Counted from the stretch's first letter, positions 37,030-46,568 are shown. The stretch: 64,000 bases of DNA from Methylophaga thalassica MP (GCF_000214595.1 NZ_AFIG01000001.1:186001-250000); one strand, 5' to 3'. Program-made: numbers and translations. The notes: generated by a model not told the origin, from the sequence alone.

Positions 37030-37458
37030 TTAATTCCCACTCGTGAGATTTTTTGTCATTTTCTCCGCGACCATAACAAAAGTCTGTAAATCTTCTGAAT
37101 CAATACCTTGCGTAATTTGCTTTTGCATTTCTTCAGAAACTACCAGCAAACTTTCTTGCAAGGCCATGCCTTTGGAAGTCAACACAAGTAACTGGCTACG
37201 CTTGTCATCAGGGTTAGGCTGTTTTTTAACATAACCGTGATCAATAAGCTGCTTAACTAGGCGCGTAATTTGCGCCTTATCGCGTTTAAAAAGCGCTGCA
37301 ATATCCATAGCAGTGCAAGACTTGTTCTCATTAATAACCTTTAACACTCTAATATGCATGGGGGCAATACCCAGCTTTTTAATTTCAAGCTGATTGCTCA
37401 GTTGCTGCTTAATTGCATGCGTTAGATGAAATGTCGCTTCAAGGATATTTGCCTTCAT
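37030..37458 (-). CDS. MarR-family transcriptional regulator
   Basis: 142 residues, winged HTH with TAMDIAALFKRDKAQITRLVKQLIDHGYVKKQPNPDDKRSQLLVLT, the complete MarR core including the DxRS wing. It is divergent from a DUF2798 membrane protein, and two palindromic sites lie in the shared promoter. Probably represses itself and that gene. Confidence 0.93.
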   Translation of the reverse strand: MKANILEATFHLTHAIKQQLSNQLEIKKLGIAPMHIRVLKVINENKSCTAMDIAALFKRDKAQITRLVKQLIDHGYVKKQPNPDDKRSQLLVLTSKGMALQESLLVVSEEMQKQITQGIDSEDLQTFVMVAEKMTKNLTSGN

Positions 37459-37478
37459 ATAAACCTCTATTAATTGTA

Positions 37479-37522
37479 GTTGACATTGTCATCTATTATA
37501 AATTATAGTTGCTATTGTCAAC
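37479..37522. promoter_or_regulatory. Tandem MarR operator candidates
   Basis: Two imperfect palindromes of the form GTTGnCATTGTCAnC: GTTGACATTGTCATC at 37479-37493 and GTTGCTATTGTCAAC at 37508-37522, centres 29 bp apart, near three helical turns. They lie between the divergent marR and DUF2798 starts. Confidence 0.7.
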
Positions 37523-37559
37523 CATTATTACTGCAAGGACAAAATTGTAGGTGAAAAAC

Positions 37560-38030
37560 ATGATAAAGAATACTGAAGCAACAAAACGGCCGTCATATAT
37601 AAAAATTTTGGTGATCGCCTCCATCATGATGACTGTAGGAGGAACCTTGACAGCCATCATGACCTATAAAAATGTAGGTCTCACAGAAAACTTTATGACG
37701 CAGTGGTTATCATCGTTTGTTATCGCGACAGTGATCATGATGCCGATAGGGTGGTTATTTATGTCACTGATTGGCAAGGTCGTGCAATTTTTCATGTCTA
37801 ATAGCAAAACCACACATCAGCAATTAGTCACCGGTTTATCAATGGCATTAATTATGGAAACTGTTATGGCCATCAGTACAACAGCAAATACGCTTGGTTT
37901 TTCAAATACAACAACATTTATTTCAGCTTGGGCACAGGCATTTATTACCGCGCTTCCTTTTGGCTTGTTCATGTCAGTAATGATGTCACTGTTTTTCAAA
38001 CCGAGACTTGCTAAATTTCTGGCCAGCTAA
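37560..38030 (+). CDS. DUF2798 membrane protein (two-repeat)
   Basis: 156 residues, four hydrophobic segments formed by two DUF2798 repeats (each about 70 residues; the second opens LVTGLSMALIMETVMAIST and the ends read PFGLFMSVMMS). Function unknown, often linked to MarR-type regulators. I take the ATG at 37560, which has AGGTG just before; GTG 37551 is in frame. Confidence 0.85.
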   Translation: MIKNTEATKRPSYIKILVIASIMMTVGGTLTAIMTYKNVGLTENFMTQWLSSFVIATVIMMPIGWLFMSLIGKVVQFFMSNSKTTHQQLVTGLSMALIMETVMAISTTANTLGFSNTTTFISAWAQAFITALPFGLFMSVMMSLFFKPRLAKFLAS

Positions 38031-38046
38031 GGAAAAAGGTAGAGAC

Positions 38047-38121
38047 ATGAAAAACCGTCTAAAAACAAAATCGAGCTACAAAGAAAAACACACTTTTACA
38101 TCCGGATATTGGAAAGCTTAA
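38047..38121 (+). CDS. Possible small ORF (24 aa) after DUF2798
   Basis: ATG-TAA ORF for a lysine-rich peptide ending GYWKA, 16 bases after the DUF2798 stop, with AAGG upstream. It may be a decayed gene end or chance; no family known. Confidence 0.25.
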   Translation: MKNRLKTKSSYKEKHTFTSGYWKA

Positions 38122-38211
38122 AGCTCACTAGACTAAATGCACATGGTCTAAGAGAAAATATTTAATCACTGGACTCAGTTTGGTTGTGTCCAATATCACT
38201 ATAAAACGACG

Positions 38212-38514
38212 CTAACGAATTCTTGGATTAAACGCTTGCCGTGAGACACGGTGAGCGATAGTGATAGGTAAGGACATATGATCTTCCCCTTCTTGCAGGT
38301 AATACGCACTTCGAAAACCATAGACTGATAGGGCTTTCATTCTGTCTGCCAGTAGCTCAATATCCTGCCGTTCGTGCACATCATCGCCCTCTGCCACCAG
38401 CAGATACAGGCTTTTATCCACCATTGATACTTCACCCGCTTTGACCTGTTTTATTAGGTCTTCCTGATCTAAAAGTGATATCGCACATGATTTCTTTTTA
38501 CCCTCTGCCTTCAA
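38212..38514 (-). pseudogene. C-terminal remnant of a siderophore-esterase-like alpha/beta hydrolase
   Basis: 100 codons resembling only the end of IroE/Fes-type hydrolases: a strand plus acidic loop (LYLLVAEGDDVHE), a helix (IELLADRMKAL) and the catalytic-His region (QEGEDHMSLPITIAHRVSRQAF). The nucleophile elbow and oxyanion part are missing; the frame can begin only at a TTG without a ribosome site and no homologous residues can be read upstream. So it is a truncated relic at the edge of the iron island. Family assignment is by pattern and moderately sure. Confidence 0.6.
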
Positions 38515-38567
38515 ATTATTGCTGACATATCAAAGGATCATAAAGCTTGATCAGTAGACGCTTAAAC

Positions 38568-38586
38568 GATAATGTATCTCATTATC
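38568..38586 (+). promoter_or_regulatory. Fur box upstream of fecR and the heme cluster
   Basis: GATAATGTATCTCATTATC matches 15 of 19 bases of the GATAATGATAATCATTATC Fur consensus. The same 19 bases occur before the other fecI gene (59243-59261, opposite strand). It lies 74 bases before the fecR start. Confidence 0.88.
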
Positions 38587-38659
38587 AAGTATGAAAATAT
38601 CCGTTTTCTACTGATGTCTCAACACGATCTTGAAAACTTATATTGAGAAAAACTGCTTC

Positions 38660-39610
38660 ATGACACAAGCCCTCACTAAAACCGATCCGATCAATCAAGC
38701 CTGTATCTGGGCAGCGAGACTCTGGGCAGACGATGTGTCAGAAGGGGATAAACAAGCTTTTCACCAGTGGCTTGAAGCAGACCCCATTCATGAAAAAGCA
38801 TGGCAACAAGTGTTAAATCTGCAACAGCAATTTAATGCGGTGCCCGACAGACATGTCGGCAGCAAAGTTTTACAACATCGTAGTGGTATCAGTCGTCGTC
38901 AACTGCTAACCGTGGCTGGTGTTGGCATCGGTGTCGGAGCAATAAGCATGGATCGCTGGTTGCCTTCACAGATGAAGGTCACTTCTTATGTCACGGCCAA
39001 AGGCGAAATTCGTCATTGGCAATTAAGCGATGGCACCACATTGGCACTCAATACTGACAGCAAGGTTGATGTTCAATTTGATTCAGTCTCTCGTAAAATC
39101 ATTTTACTTCATGGTGAAATCGCGATTGATACCGGTAAAGATATCAGGCCTATGTCGATTGTCAGTCGCGATGGTGTTATGGAACCATTGGGTACACGAT
39201 TTAATGTGCAGCAATCAGCGCAGGAAACACAATTAACGGTATTTGAAGGTCGGGTGAGAATCACACCAACAGAAACACCTGACTTACACACCATAGTTCC
39301 TGCTGGTGAAGGTGTTAACTTTTCAGCAGTCCAAATGGCTCAGCCGTTCCAGGCGGATCCTGTCTCGAGCTTATGGCTGGAAGGTAAACTCGCGGTAGCA
39401 GATATGCCGTTAAATGAGTTTGTCCAACAGCTAGCCAGATACCGCACAGGTATTGTTCGCGTTAGCCCCGAACTCAAACGTTTAACGATTACCGGTATTT
39501 TTTCTGTACAAGATAGTGATCGCGTGCTGGAACAGCTCACTGAAATTTTGCCTGTCAGAGTCAGCTACTTCACTCCTTACTGGGTCAGTATCAAACCACT
39601 GACGTCCTAA
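38660..39610 (+). CDS. FecR-type anti-sigma factor of the heme cluster
   Basis: 316 residues. Cytosolic helical domain at 1-75 with the DUF4880-like INQACIWAARLWADD and FHQWLEADPIHEKAWQQV motifs, one membrane segment at about 90-110, and a periplasmic FecR domain at 120-220 (LNTDSKVDVQFD, GEIAIDTGKD). It ends with a C-terminal STN-interacting region (LPVRVSYFTPYWV). It passes a receptor signal to a sigma factor. Unusually no fecI precedes it; the only candidate lies at the far end of the cluster. Clear paralogue of 57785-58723. The ATG is preferred to a TTG ten codons upstream. Confidence 0.9.
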   Translation: MTQALTKTDPINQACIWAARLWADDVSEGDKQAFHQWLEADPIHEKAWQQVLNLQQQFNAVPDRHVGSKVLQHRSGISRRQLLTVAGVGIGVGAISMDRWLPSQMKVTSYVTAKGEIRHWQLSDGTTLALNTDSKVDVQFDSVSRKIILLHGEIAIDTGKDIRPMSIVSRDGVMEPLGTRFNVQQSAQETQLTVFEGRVRITPTETPDLHTIVPAGEGVNFSAVQMAQPFQADPVSSLWLEGKLAVADMPLNEFVQQLARYRTGIVRVSPELKRLTITGIFSVQDSDRVLEQLTEILPVRVSYFTPYWVSIKPLTS

Positions 39611-39809
39611 TTTTTCTGTGGTTAACGACTTTCTTAGCCAATCACACCCGTTAAATTTCCCCAATAAAAACAAATGGATAATTACTTCACAGGGATCAGC
39701 TCGCCTAACAATCAGTTAATGCGAATAATTATTATTACGGATTTTCAATCCACATTCGGTATTACAAGTACAAACCACATTTACTGACAAATACTGAAGG
39801 AACTGAAAC

Positions 39810-42800
39810 ATGCCGTTACGTCGTTTCTTGCGACTACCCACTTTATTCATAACGCTTAATATGTGTGCTGCCACAGGTTTGTTCGCCGGTGTCAGCCAAT
39901 ACGTTTATGCACAAGACAGCAACACGGATGTTCAGTCTTTTTCTTTATCTGCAGGCAGCCTGGATCAGGTTTTACGTCAATTTGGTCTCAATGCCGGTAT
40001 TGCCTTGTATGTTGACTCCTCTCTAGTCAATCACCAGCACAGCAATGGATTGGTGGGTGACTATAGCGCTCAACAAGGCCTGCAAACCTTGCTGGCTGGC
40101 ACTGGACTCACTGCCGTTAAACAACCTGACGGCAGCTTCCGTATCGAACCTGTACCCACACTCACCTTATCTGAAGATGAAAGCAGCGTGGATTTAGGCA
40201 AAATCGACATTGTAGGTGACACACTACTTTTTACTCAAGACACCATTGGTTACAACGATGTGTTTGATAAAAATATCTCCAGCACCTATGTCGGAAAACA
40301 AGAGTTAGAGCGATTCAAAGGTTCATCACCCGCCGATATGCTCAGTGGCATGCTCAATGTTTATAGCGCCGATGCCCGAAACAGTGGCGGGATTGATCCG
40401 AATATCCGAGGCATTCAAGGTCCTGGCCGTGTGCCACTCACAATCGATGGTACCGAGCAGGCCATTACTATCTGGCGTGGTTACAACGGTGCCAATAACC
40501 GGAGTTATATCGACCCCAACCTCATCGGCAATATCAAAGCGATCAAAGGCCCCAACCTGGAACGTAATGTCCATAGCGGCATTGGCGGTGCCATCGTAGC
40601 AAATACGCTCACGGTGGATGACATCCTAAAACCAGGTGAAGCATTTGGCGGTGAGCTCAAACTTGAAGGTAGCAATAATGCCGTGGATGCAAATGTGCCC
40701 CGGTTATCAACGGGTCAGTCTTATACCGATATTCCTGGATTCGATCCTGTCGGTGATATCTACGATCCAACGCTTTATGTCGAACCTCATTCTGGTGGGC
40801 AAGACTACTTCGCTGACTATGCCTATCGTCTGGCCGTTGGTACGCGTCAGGAAAAATTTGATCTGATGGGGGCTTACGCTTATCGCAAAAAAGGTAACCA
40901 TTTTGCCGGTAAACATCAGGATGGTTTCTACTCCCGCGGCTCAGATAATCTTCAAGACAATATGATTCCGGACTTGGCAAATATCTATAAGCCAGGAGAT
41001 GAATTACCCAACACCTCCAGTGAAATGGAATCCTGGTTAGCCAAAGCCAAACTCAAATTCAGTGATGTTGAGAGCCTTTCATTCGGATATCGGGATACCT
41101 CTACTACCTATGGTGAAATATTCCCGTCACGTATTTCATGGGAAAGAGCCGTCGATGAAGGCGTACCACAATGGCCATTAAGTGAGGTCAAAGCTAAAGC
41201 GTACAACGTCGAATACGAACTTAACCCTGAAACCAATCGCTGGGTCGACTTTTACGCGAGTGTCTGGAGAACGGATACCGTCAGTGATACCTATACTGGT
41301 GGCGGTTACCCCAATGAACCTTATGACCGAAATGCTTCTGGTGATACTCGCTTGCGGAATACGGCAATCAGAAATGCCAAAGAAGATCGTAAAGGCGTCA
41401 CCTTAAGCAATACCTTTGCTTTGATGGATAACCTTGATCTCACCGTAGGCGGTCGTTATCAACATGAAAAATTACGCTCAGATGATCAATACGGTGACCC
41501 TGAACTAGACAGTGTTTTCAGAATGTTTCCCAAAGCTGGGCGTCGTCAGGAAAAAGAGATGAACTTCAACTTTGCCTGGAAACCGACACACTTTCTTAGT
41601 GTGGATGCCGGTATGCGTTATTCCTCTTTCTGGTCGTTTGATGATTTTCGTAAAAGCCAATTGGATGCAGGTAACACCAGCCTCAATAGTTATGCGCCTA
41701 CGATAGGAAGAACCATCCACGTTGAATATGACAAAGTGATTACTCAGGCTGATGTCGATCCAGAAATACAGAATTGGGAAGATAACCGTGCCTTCTGGGA
41801 GTCAATGGGCGCTGACGTAGACGCATTCATCCAGCAGATTCAAGATACTGTAGGTACAACGGAAACGGCATCCTATGAGAGCGTCTGGAAAGTCGGTAAA
41901 GATGGAAAATATTATAGAAATAATCACCCCTGCTTAACGGCTGATGTCGATGTGACGGCATGTCATAAGGGGGCGCAGGTCATTGGTAATGTGCAAACCA
42001 TTAAAAAGGTGAAACACCTCAAAGGGGATGGCTGGGCTCCGGTTCTGTCGGTTGCGATGGATCTGAATGACGATAGTCGCATTTATGCTCGTCATAGTCA
42101 GGCTTATCGTTTCCCCAGTTTATTTGAAAATACCATTAGCTTTTCAGCCTCACTGCCCAATCCAAATTATGAGTTAAAACCAGAGCATATTTATAACTAT
42201 GAAGTGGGTTATGTGCATAACTTGGCAGGGGTTTTTGATGCGGATTATGCCGATATCAAACTCAGCTATTTTTATAACCGTACTGAAAACGTTATCGAAC
42301 GTGATCCTAATAGTCACTTCAGTAATTTGGAAAAACAAACACTGGAAGGCATTGAGTTTCAGGGACGCTATGACAATGGCGGCTTTTTCACCAACCTGAG
42401 CCTTGCTTATAACTTCGAAAATGAAGTCTGTGATGAATCATCTGCTGTTGTATTAGATTACCGCTCCACCAGTGATTGTGTTGAAGATGGCTTTGTCGGC
42501 GGTTATCTGGTGAGCATGGCTATGCCGGAATACACCGCTAACTGGACGTTAGGCGGGCGATTTTTCAATCGTAAATTAGAGCTGGGAAGCCGTGTCACCT
42601 ATTACTACAAACATCAGGACAAGTTTGAAAGTAATTATCGTGATCCTTCAGACATCACTTTCTTCGCTAATACGCCACTGTCATGGGACACCATCCTATT
42701 ATTTGATGCCTATGCCAGCTACCAGTTAAACGATGACATCAGTGTAGAGCTGACCGGCACTAATCTCAGCAATGAATATTACATCGATCCGATGAGTCGT

Positions 42801-42857
42801 TCTGCCATTCCAGCTCCAGGACGCACATTCAAACTCAGCCTCACGGCTAAATTTTAA
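39810..42857 (+). CDS. TonB-dependent heme/hemophore receptor with STN domain (HphR-like)
   Basis: 1015 residues. Signal peptide to about 34, then an STN signalling domain at 40-115 (FSLSAGSLDQVLRQFG), a plug at about 150-290 with ADMLSGMLNV and NIRGIQGP, and a 22-strand barrel ending in Phe. STN and the neighbouring fecR mark it as a transducer of surface signalling. The next genes encode a hemophilin-like protein, Slam and heme oxygenase, the neighbours of the Acinetobacter hemophilin receptor, so heme or hemophore is the likely ligand. AAGGA ribosome site. Confidence 0.9.
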   Translation: MPLRRFLRLPTLFITLNMCAATGLFAGVSQYVYAQDSNTDVQSFSLSAGSLDQVLRQFGLNAGIALYVDSSLVNHQHSNGLVGDYSAQQGLQTLLAGTGLTAVKQPDGSFRIEPVPTLTLSEDESSVDLGKIDIVGDTLLFTQDTIGYNDVFDKNISSTYVGKQELERFKGSSPADMLSGMLNVYSADARNSGGIDPNIRGIQGPGRVPLTIDGTEQAITIWRGYNGANNRSYIDPNLIGNIKAIKGPNLERNVHSGIGGAIVANTLTVDDILKPGEAFGGELKLEGSNNAVDANVPRLSTGQSYTDIPGFDPVGDIYDPTLYVEPHSGGQDYFADYAYRLAVGTRQEKFDLMGAYAYRKKGNHFAGKHQDGFYSRGSDNLQDNMIPDLANIYKPGDELPNTSSEMESWLAKAKLKFSDVESLSFGYRDTSTTYGEIFPSRISWERAVDEGVPQWPLSEVKAKAYNVEYELNPETNRWVDFYASVWRTDTVSDTYTGGGYPNEPYDRNASGDTRLRNTAIRNAKEDRKGVTLSNTFALMDNLDLTVGGRYQHEKLRSDDQYGDPELDSVFRMFPKAGRRQEKEMNFNFAWKPTHFLSVDAGMRYSSFWSFDDFRKSQLDAGNTSLNSYAPTIGRTIHVEYDKVITQADVDPEIQNWEDNRAFWESMGADVDAFIQQIQDTVGTTETASYESVWKVGKDGKYYRNNHPCLTADVDVTACHKGAQVIGNVQTIKKVKHLKGDGWAPVLSVAMDLNDDSRIYARHSQAYRFPSLFENTISFSASLPNPNYELKPEHIYNYEVGYVHNLAGVFDADYADIKLSYFYNRTENVIERDPNSHFSNLEKQTLEGIEFQGRYDNGGFFTNLSLAYNFENEVCDESSAVVLDYRSTSDCVEDGFVGGYLVSMAMPEYTANWTLGGRFFNRKLELGSRVTYYYKHQDKFESNYRDPSDITFFANTPLSWDTILLFDAYASYQLNDDISVELTGTNLSNEYYIDPMSRSAIPAPGRTFKLSLTAKF

Positions 42858-42935
42858 TCATGAGACAAGGAGGTGGTTTCTCAAAAAAAAGCAGTGTTAC
42901 CGAATAACTAACTATTTTTTAAATACGAGGACAAT

Positions 42936-43667
42936 ATGATGAAAACATTACAAAAACTATCAATTCTTGCTTTAGCTTTAGGTCTAAGTGGTATGGCTCA
43001 TGCGACAGAATCAGGTCAAAGCTATTTAGGTGATATAACTGTGGGTGGAATCACTAGTACTATTCCTTCACACCCTGGAACCATCGGGGCACCAGGTGTT
43101 GGCGTTACTGCTTTTTATGGTGGTGCAATGGTAAGTTTCTCAAACCTTACCAGCATGGTTAGTGCTGATGGCAATGGTATCTACACCATTACGCCGGCCA
43201 TGATGCCGCCTTCTCACGCATCTCTGGGTAATTTTGATTTCGCTAAAGTATCAGGACAGGAAGTCTATTTTGGTGAATGGTCACAAAATGGCACCACAAA
43301 CGATCCAACCCGTGTGGTTTATTACTCAGGTGATGACACAGGCACCACTATGCCAACTACTGGTACAGCGGCCTATACCGTTAAAGGTATCAACAATTAC
43401 AACGGCTCTAACTTACTGACCGGTACGCTGAACGCTAACTTCGGCACTGGCAACCTATCCGGCTCAATGAGCAGAAGCGGTCTAAGCATTGCTATCAATG
43501 CATCAATTAACAGCACAGATGCCAGCTTCTCAGGTGCCGCTTTAGCTAATAGCTCAACTATGGGTACCACTGAAGGCCACTTCTATGGTGCTGATGCTGC
43601 CGCTTTAGCAGGGATTGCTAAATTTGCTAACCGTAATTATGACACTGCTTTTGGTGGTGCTAAATAA
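42936..43667 (+). CDS. hphA: Hemophilin-like Slam-dependent secreted heme-binding protein
   Basis: 243 residues with a signal peptidase I leader (LGLSGMAHA|TES) and no lipobox, so it is released rather than lipid-anchored. The C-terminal half is a small eight-strand barrel closing with GHFYGADAAALAGIAKF and a final AFGGAK, the handle-barrel ending shared by TbpB, HpuA and hemophilin, which are Slam clients. His46, His94 and His215 are the only mature histidines and so the candidate heme ligands. It sits between the receptor and the Slam gene. The assignment rests on pattern and neighbours, not on a search. Confidence 0.78.
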   Translation: MMKTLQKLSILALALGLSGMAHATESGQSYLGDITVGGITSTIPSHPGTIGAPGVGVTAFYGGAMVSFSNLTSMVSADGNGIYTITPAMMPPSHASLGNFDFAKVSGQEVYFGEWSQNGTTNDPTRVVYYSGDDTGTTMPTTGTAAYTVKGINNYNGSNLLTGTLNANFGTGNLSGSMSRSGLSIAINASINSTDASFSGAALANSSTMGTTEGHFYGADAAALAGIAKFANRNYDTAFGGAK

Positions 43668-43694
43668 TCATTGTTAGTTCAAGGATGAAACATG

Positions 43695-43723
43695 GCCAGA
43701 TGCTTTCGGGCATCTGGCTTTTT
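43695..43723 (+). terminator. Intra-operon terminator between hemophilin and Slam genes
   Basis: 9-bp perfect stem GCCAGATGC/GCATCTGGC with a TTTCGG loop and five T (after one C), 28 bases after the hemophilin stop. It should lower expression of the translocon relative to its secreted client. It overlaps an upstream in-frame ATG (43692), which is therefore not the Slam start. Confidence 0.88.
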
Positions 43724-43730
43724 CCTTTTC

Positions 43731-45251
43731 ATGAGTTTCAACATGATTTTTGATGTATACCAATCTTATCGTTATCCCATATCAGTGTGGATAGCATTTT
43801 TGTGCCTGACCGTTTTATCGATCACCAGTCAGAACAGTTGGGCAGATGATAAAGACACGTCTCTCCGCTTAAACCAAGGAATCGAGTTACGCGCTGATCA
43901 ACAAGAGCAGGAAATCCTGAAAGATGAGGACTATTTGCGAGGTGAACGGCCCAGTTTAATCATTGATGGTCAGTCATACACCGTTCAGCACAACAGTAAT
44001 GATGTCGGCCGTGCCTTGTATGTGTCATTGCAGAAAAAACAGTGGTCGTCGGTGAAGTTTTTTCTGCAAGAATATGAAGAATTTGCTGATGCAGATCCTA
44101 TGCTGCTCGCCTATGCACGGGGTGCTATTGCACGAATGGAAGGTGATCTGGAACAGGCAGAAACAGAATACCGCCAGCTTATCGACTTAAAACCCGACTT
44201 TTTGCCCGGTCAGTTAGAACTCGCGCGCGTGCTGTTTGAAAATAGGAAAGATGCAGAGTCAGATCAGGTGTTTGGCAGCATTCAACAGACATTAAATCCT
44301 GCCGATGCACGTCAGCAAGGCGTTAGCACCACGGTAGATAGTTTTTTGCAGGCTTTAGATAAACGCCAGTCATGGCAAGGTTCCTTTTCCATTGGCCCAA
44401 CCTGGGTCGATAACTTAAACCAATCCTCTGAAAGCTACAGTTGCTTACTCTATTTTGGCAATGTCTGCTTTTACGAACGTGAGACACCCGAAGCGGTGAA
44501 AGCACATGGCCTGGATTACGAAGCCACACTGAATAAACGATTTGCTTTATCAGGCCATCATGGTGTGTTTTTCCGTTCATTATTATTTGGTCAAAGTTAT
44601 AAAGATCATTCTGACTTCAATGAAAGCCAAATCACCTCACAGCTAGGCTATAGCTATCACGCTCAACGTAATCAGTTTTCATTCGCCCCTTCTTTTGATT
44701 TCTCACGTTATGGTCAGCGCTCCATGTATGGTGCCTGGGGTTTACATAGTGAGTGGTTACATTATGTGTCTGATCGTATGCTGTTTAAACTCGAAGCCGA
44801 CTACAAAGATCAGCAGTATCGACAAGAAGACTATGCTGCTTATAACGGTGATATCTGGTCAGCTTACGCCACCGCCTGGTATGTATTTCCTCACCTCTGG
44901 ACTGTCTTTGGCGGTGTGGACTGGACGCAAAAACAGGCTGAAGTGGAACCCTATGCCTATCAGCAAATAGGCATCAGAGCTGGTCTGTCCAAAAAATTCA
45001 ATGAAGACATTAACGCCGTGCTTTTTGCCTCTGTGCGTCAACGCAAACATGATGAATTTAATGCCTTACTTGGTGAGCAGCGTGAAGATATTGAGCAAAA
45101 CTACACACTTATCGTGCGTTTCCCCGGACTGAGTTTTTATGGGCTGGAACCTAATCTCACCCTGAAGCATCGAAAAGTGCATAGCAATGTGAACTGGCTT
45201 TATTCCTATGAACGTAATGCTGTGAGCCTCCGACTTGAGAAACAATTTTAA
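43731..45251 (+). CDS. Slam/HsmA outer-membrane translocon (DUF560, type XI secretion)
   Basis: 506 residues: signal peptide ending NSWA|DD, a periplasmic TPR domain at about 85-190 (PMLLAYARGAIARMEGDLEQAETEYRQLI type repeats), and a DUF560 14-strand barrel from about 220 to the terminal Phe (ALSGHHGVFFRSLLFG, SLRLEKQF). Slam proteins move surface lipoproteins or hemophilins across the outer membrane; its client should be the adjacent hemophilin. The start is at 43731 or 43743, since the longer frame runs through the terminator. Confidence 0.86.
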   Translation: MSFNMIFDVYQSYRYPISVWIAFLCLTVLSITSQNSWADDKDTSLRLNQGIELRADQQEQEILKDEDYLRGERPSLIIDGQSYTVQHNSNDVGRALYVSLQKKQWSSVKFFLQEYEEFADADPMLLAYARGAIARMEGDLEQAETEYRQLIDLKPDFLPGQLELARVLFENRKDAESDQVFGSIQQTLNPADARQQGVSTTVDSFLQALDKRQSWQGSFSIGPTWVDNLNQSSESYSCLLYFGNVCFYERETPEAVKAHGLDYEATLNKRFALSGHHGVFFRSLLFGQSYKDHSDFNESQITSQLGYSYHAQRNQFSFAPSFDFSRYGQRSMYGAWGLHSEWLHYVSDRMLFKLEADYKDQQYRQEDYAAYNGDIWSAYATAWYVFPHLWTVFGGVDWTQKQAEVEPYAYQQIGIRAGLSKKFNEDINAVLFASVRQRKHDEFNALLGEQREDIEQNYTLIVRFPGLSFYGLEPNLTLKHRKVHSNVNWLYSYERNAVSLRLEKQF

Positions 45252-45263
45252 TCGGGAAGATTT

Positions 45264-46568
45264 ATGTCACGCATCCTTTTTTATCTGTTTTTATCGTTTT
45301 ATTCTCTATATGCCAGTGCTGCCGATAATAGCTGGCAAACTCTACAAACACAGGCGACTGAAGCATTTAAAGCAGAAGATTATCAAACAGCTGAAACAAC
45401 CATAAAACAAGCGATTGCCGTTACAGAAAAAGCTGATAATGGGGCGGCCTATAAAGCCAGCAGTCTTAATTTATTAGCCTTTATTCAGGAGGCACAAGGT
45501 CAACATGAACAGGCAATGACAAGCTTATCAACCGCGGTGACCTTGGCAAAACAAGCCCTAGCCTCACCAGATGAGCAAATAGCCACCTTATTATTTAATC
45601 AGGGCGTATTACTGCAAAAAAATCATCAGCTAAATAAAGCCGATAACGTGCTGGATGAGTCCATAGAACAATTCCAGCTCAGCCAGAGTGATGGTGATGG
45701 CAAGTTGTGGCAGGCCATTTTATTAAAGACGCAGATCCTGATCTCACTAGGCAATCAGCAGCAGGCATTACATCTGGTTTCAACCACTTTATCTGACTTA
45801 ATGGAAAAAGCAGGTACTCAATTACCCTTATCGGTAGAAAGCGATTTAGTGTTATCAGCCGCTAACATTCAATTAAAAGAGGGTCAGTATTATCAAGCCA
45901 TCACCTCACTTGAACAGATAAAAAAGAAACTCAATGGTGAATCAAAATTGGCCGCTGAACAGTTGCCAGAGTTGCTGAATTTACTCGCCATAGCCTATGA
46001 CAAATCTGGTCAGACAGATAAAGCAGCTTCAATCCGAGAGCAAAGTCTCAATGCACAAAATGATAGCCCCGCCTCGATGGCAACAGTGATGCAGCTCAAT
46101 GAATTAGGTTTATATCAACAGCAACAAAACCATCTTGAGCAGGCAGCACAGTATTATCAGCAAGCCTTGTCACAACTGAAGTTATTGGACAAAGAACACA
46201 GTATTGAACAAGCCACCATTTTAGGTAATCTCGGCGCGTTACAACTGGCGACACATGATACAAAAGCGGCTGAAGCGTCTTTATCGCAGAGCTTAGCGTT
46301 ATATCAAAGTATGCAGGAAAGACCTGTTGAGGCAGCAGGCATTGCCGGTTATCTCGGCACTTTGTATTACAACAAACGACAATTTGCTAAGGCCGAAACG
46401 GCTTTTCTAACCGCCGTAGAGAACTTGCAAAAGACCCAATCTACAACAAATGAAAACATGCTACTGGCTTTACAAAATATACAGTCGCTTTATATCGCTT
46501 GGGATAAGCCTAGTAAAGCCGCTCAGTACAATCAAGCCATCCAGAAGATTAAACAACTACTTCAATAA
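45264..46568 (+). CDS. Periplasmic TPR-repeat protein of the hemophilin cluster
   Basis: 434 residues: signal peptide (LFLSFYSLYASA|AD), then about eight to nine TPR motifs to the end (LNLLAFIQEAQGQHEQAMTSLS; LNELGLYQQQQNHLEQAAQYYQQAL), of Kinesin-light-chain-like spacing. It starts 12 bases after the Slam stop. A scaffold or chaperone for the hemophilin on its way to the Slam barrel is a reasonable guess. Not a known part of the minimal Slam system. Confidence 0.85.
   Translation: MSRILFYLFLSFYSLYASAADNSWQTLQTQATEAFKAEDYQTAETTIKQAIAVTEKADNGAAYKASSLNLLAFIQEAQGQHEQAMTSLSTAVTLAKQALASPDEQIATLLFNQGVLLQKNHQLNKADNVLDESIEQFQLSQSDGDGKLWQAILLKTQILISLGNQQQALHLVSTTLSDLMEKAGTQLPLSVESDLVLSAANIQLKEGQYYQAITSLEQIKKKLNGESKLAAEQLPELLNLLAIAYDKSGQTDKAASIREQSLNAQNDSPASMATVMQLNELGLYQQQQNHLEQAAQYYQQALSQLKLLDKEHSIEQATILGNLGALQLATHDTKAAEASLSQSLALYQSMQERPVEAAGIAGYLGTLYYNKRQFAKAETAFLTAVENLQKTQSTTNENMLLALQNIQSLYIAWDKPSKAAQYNQAIQKIKQLLQ

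Noticed and set aside
39715-39745. AT-rich GAATAATTATTATTA tract before the heme receptor as another Fur box
   Set aside because: Only weak agreement with the consensus; simple AT repeats can give this by chance.
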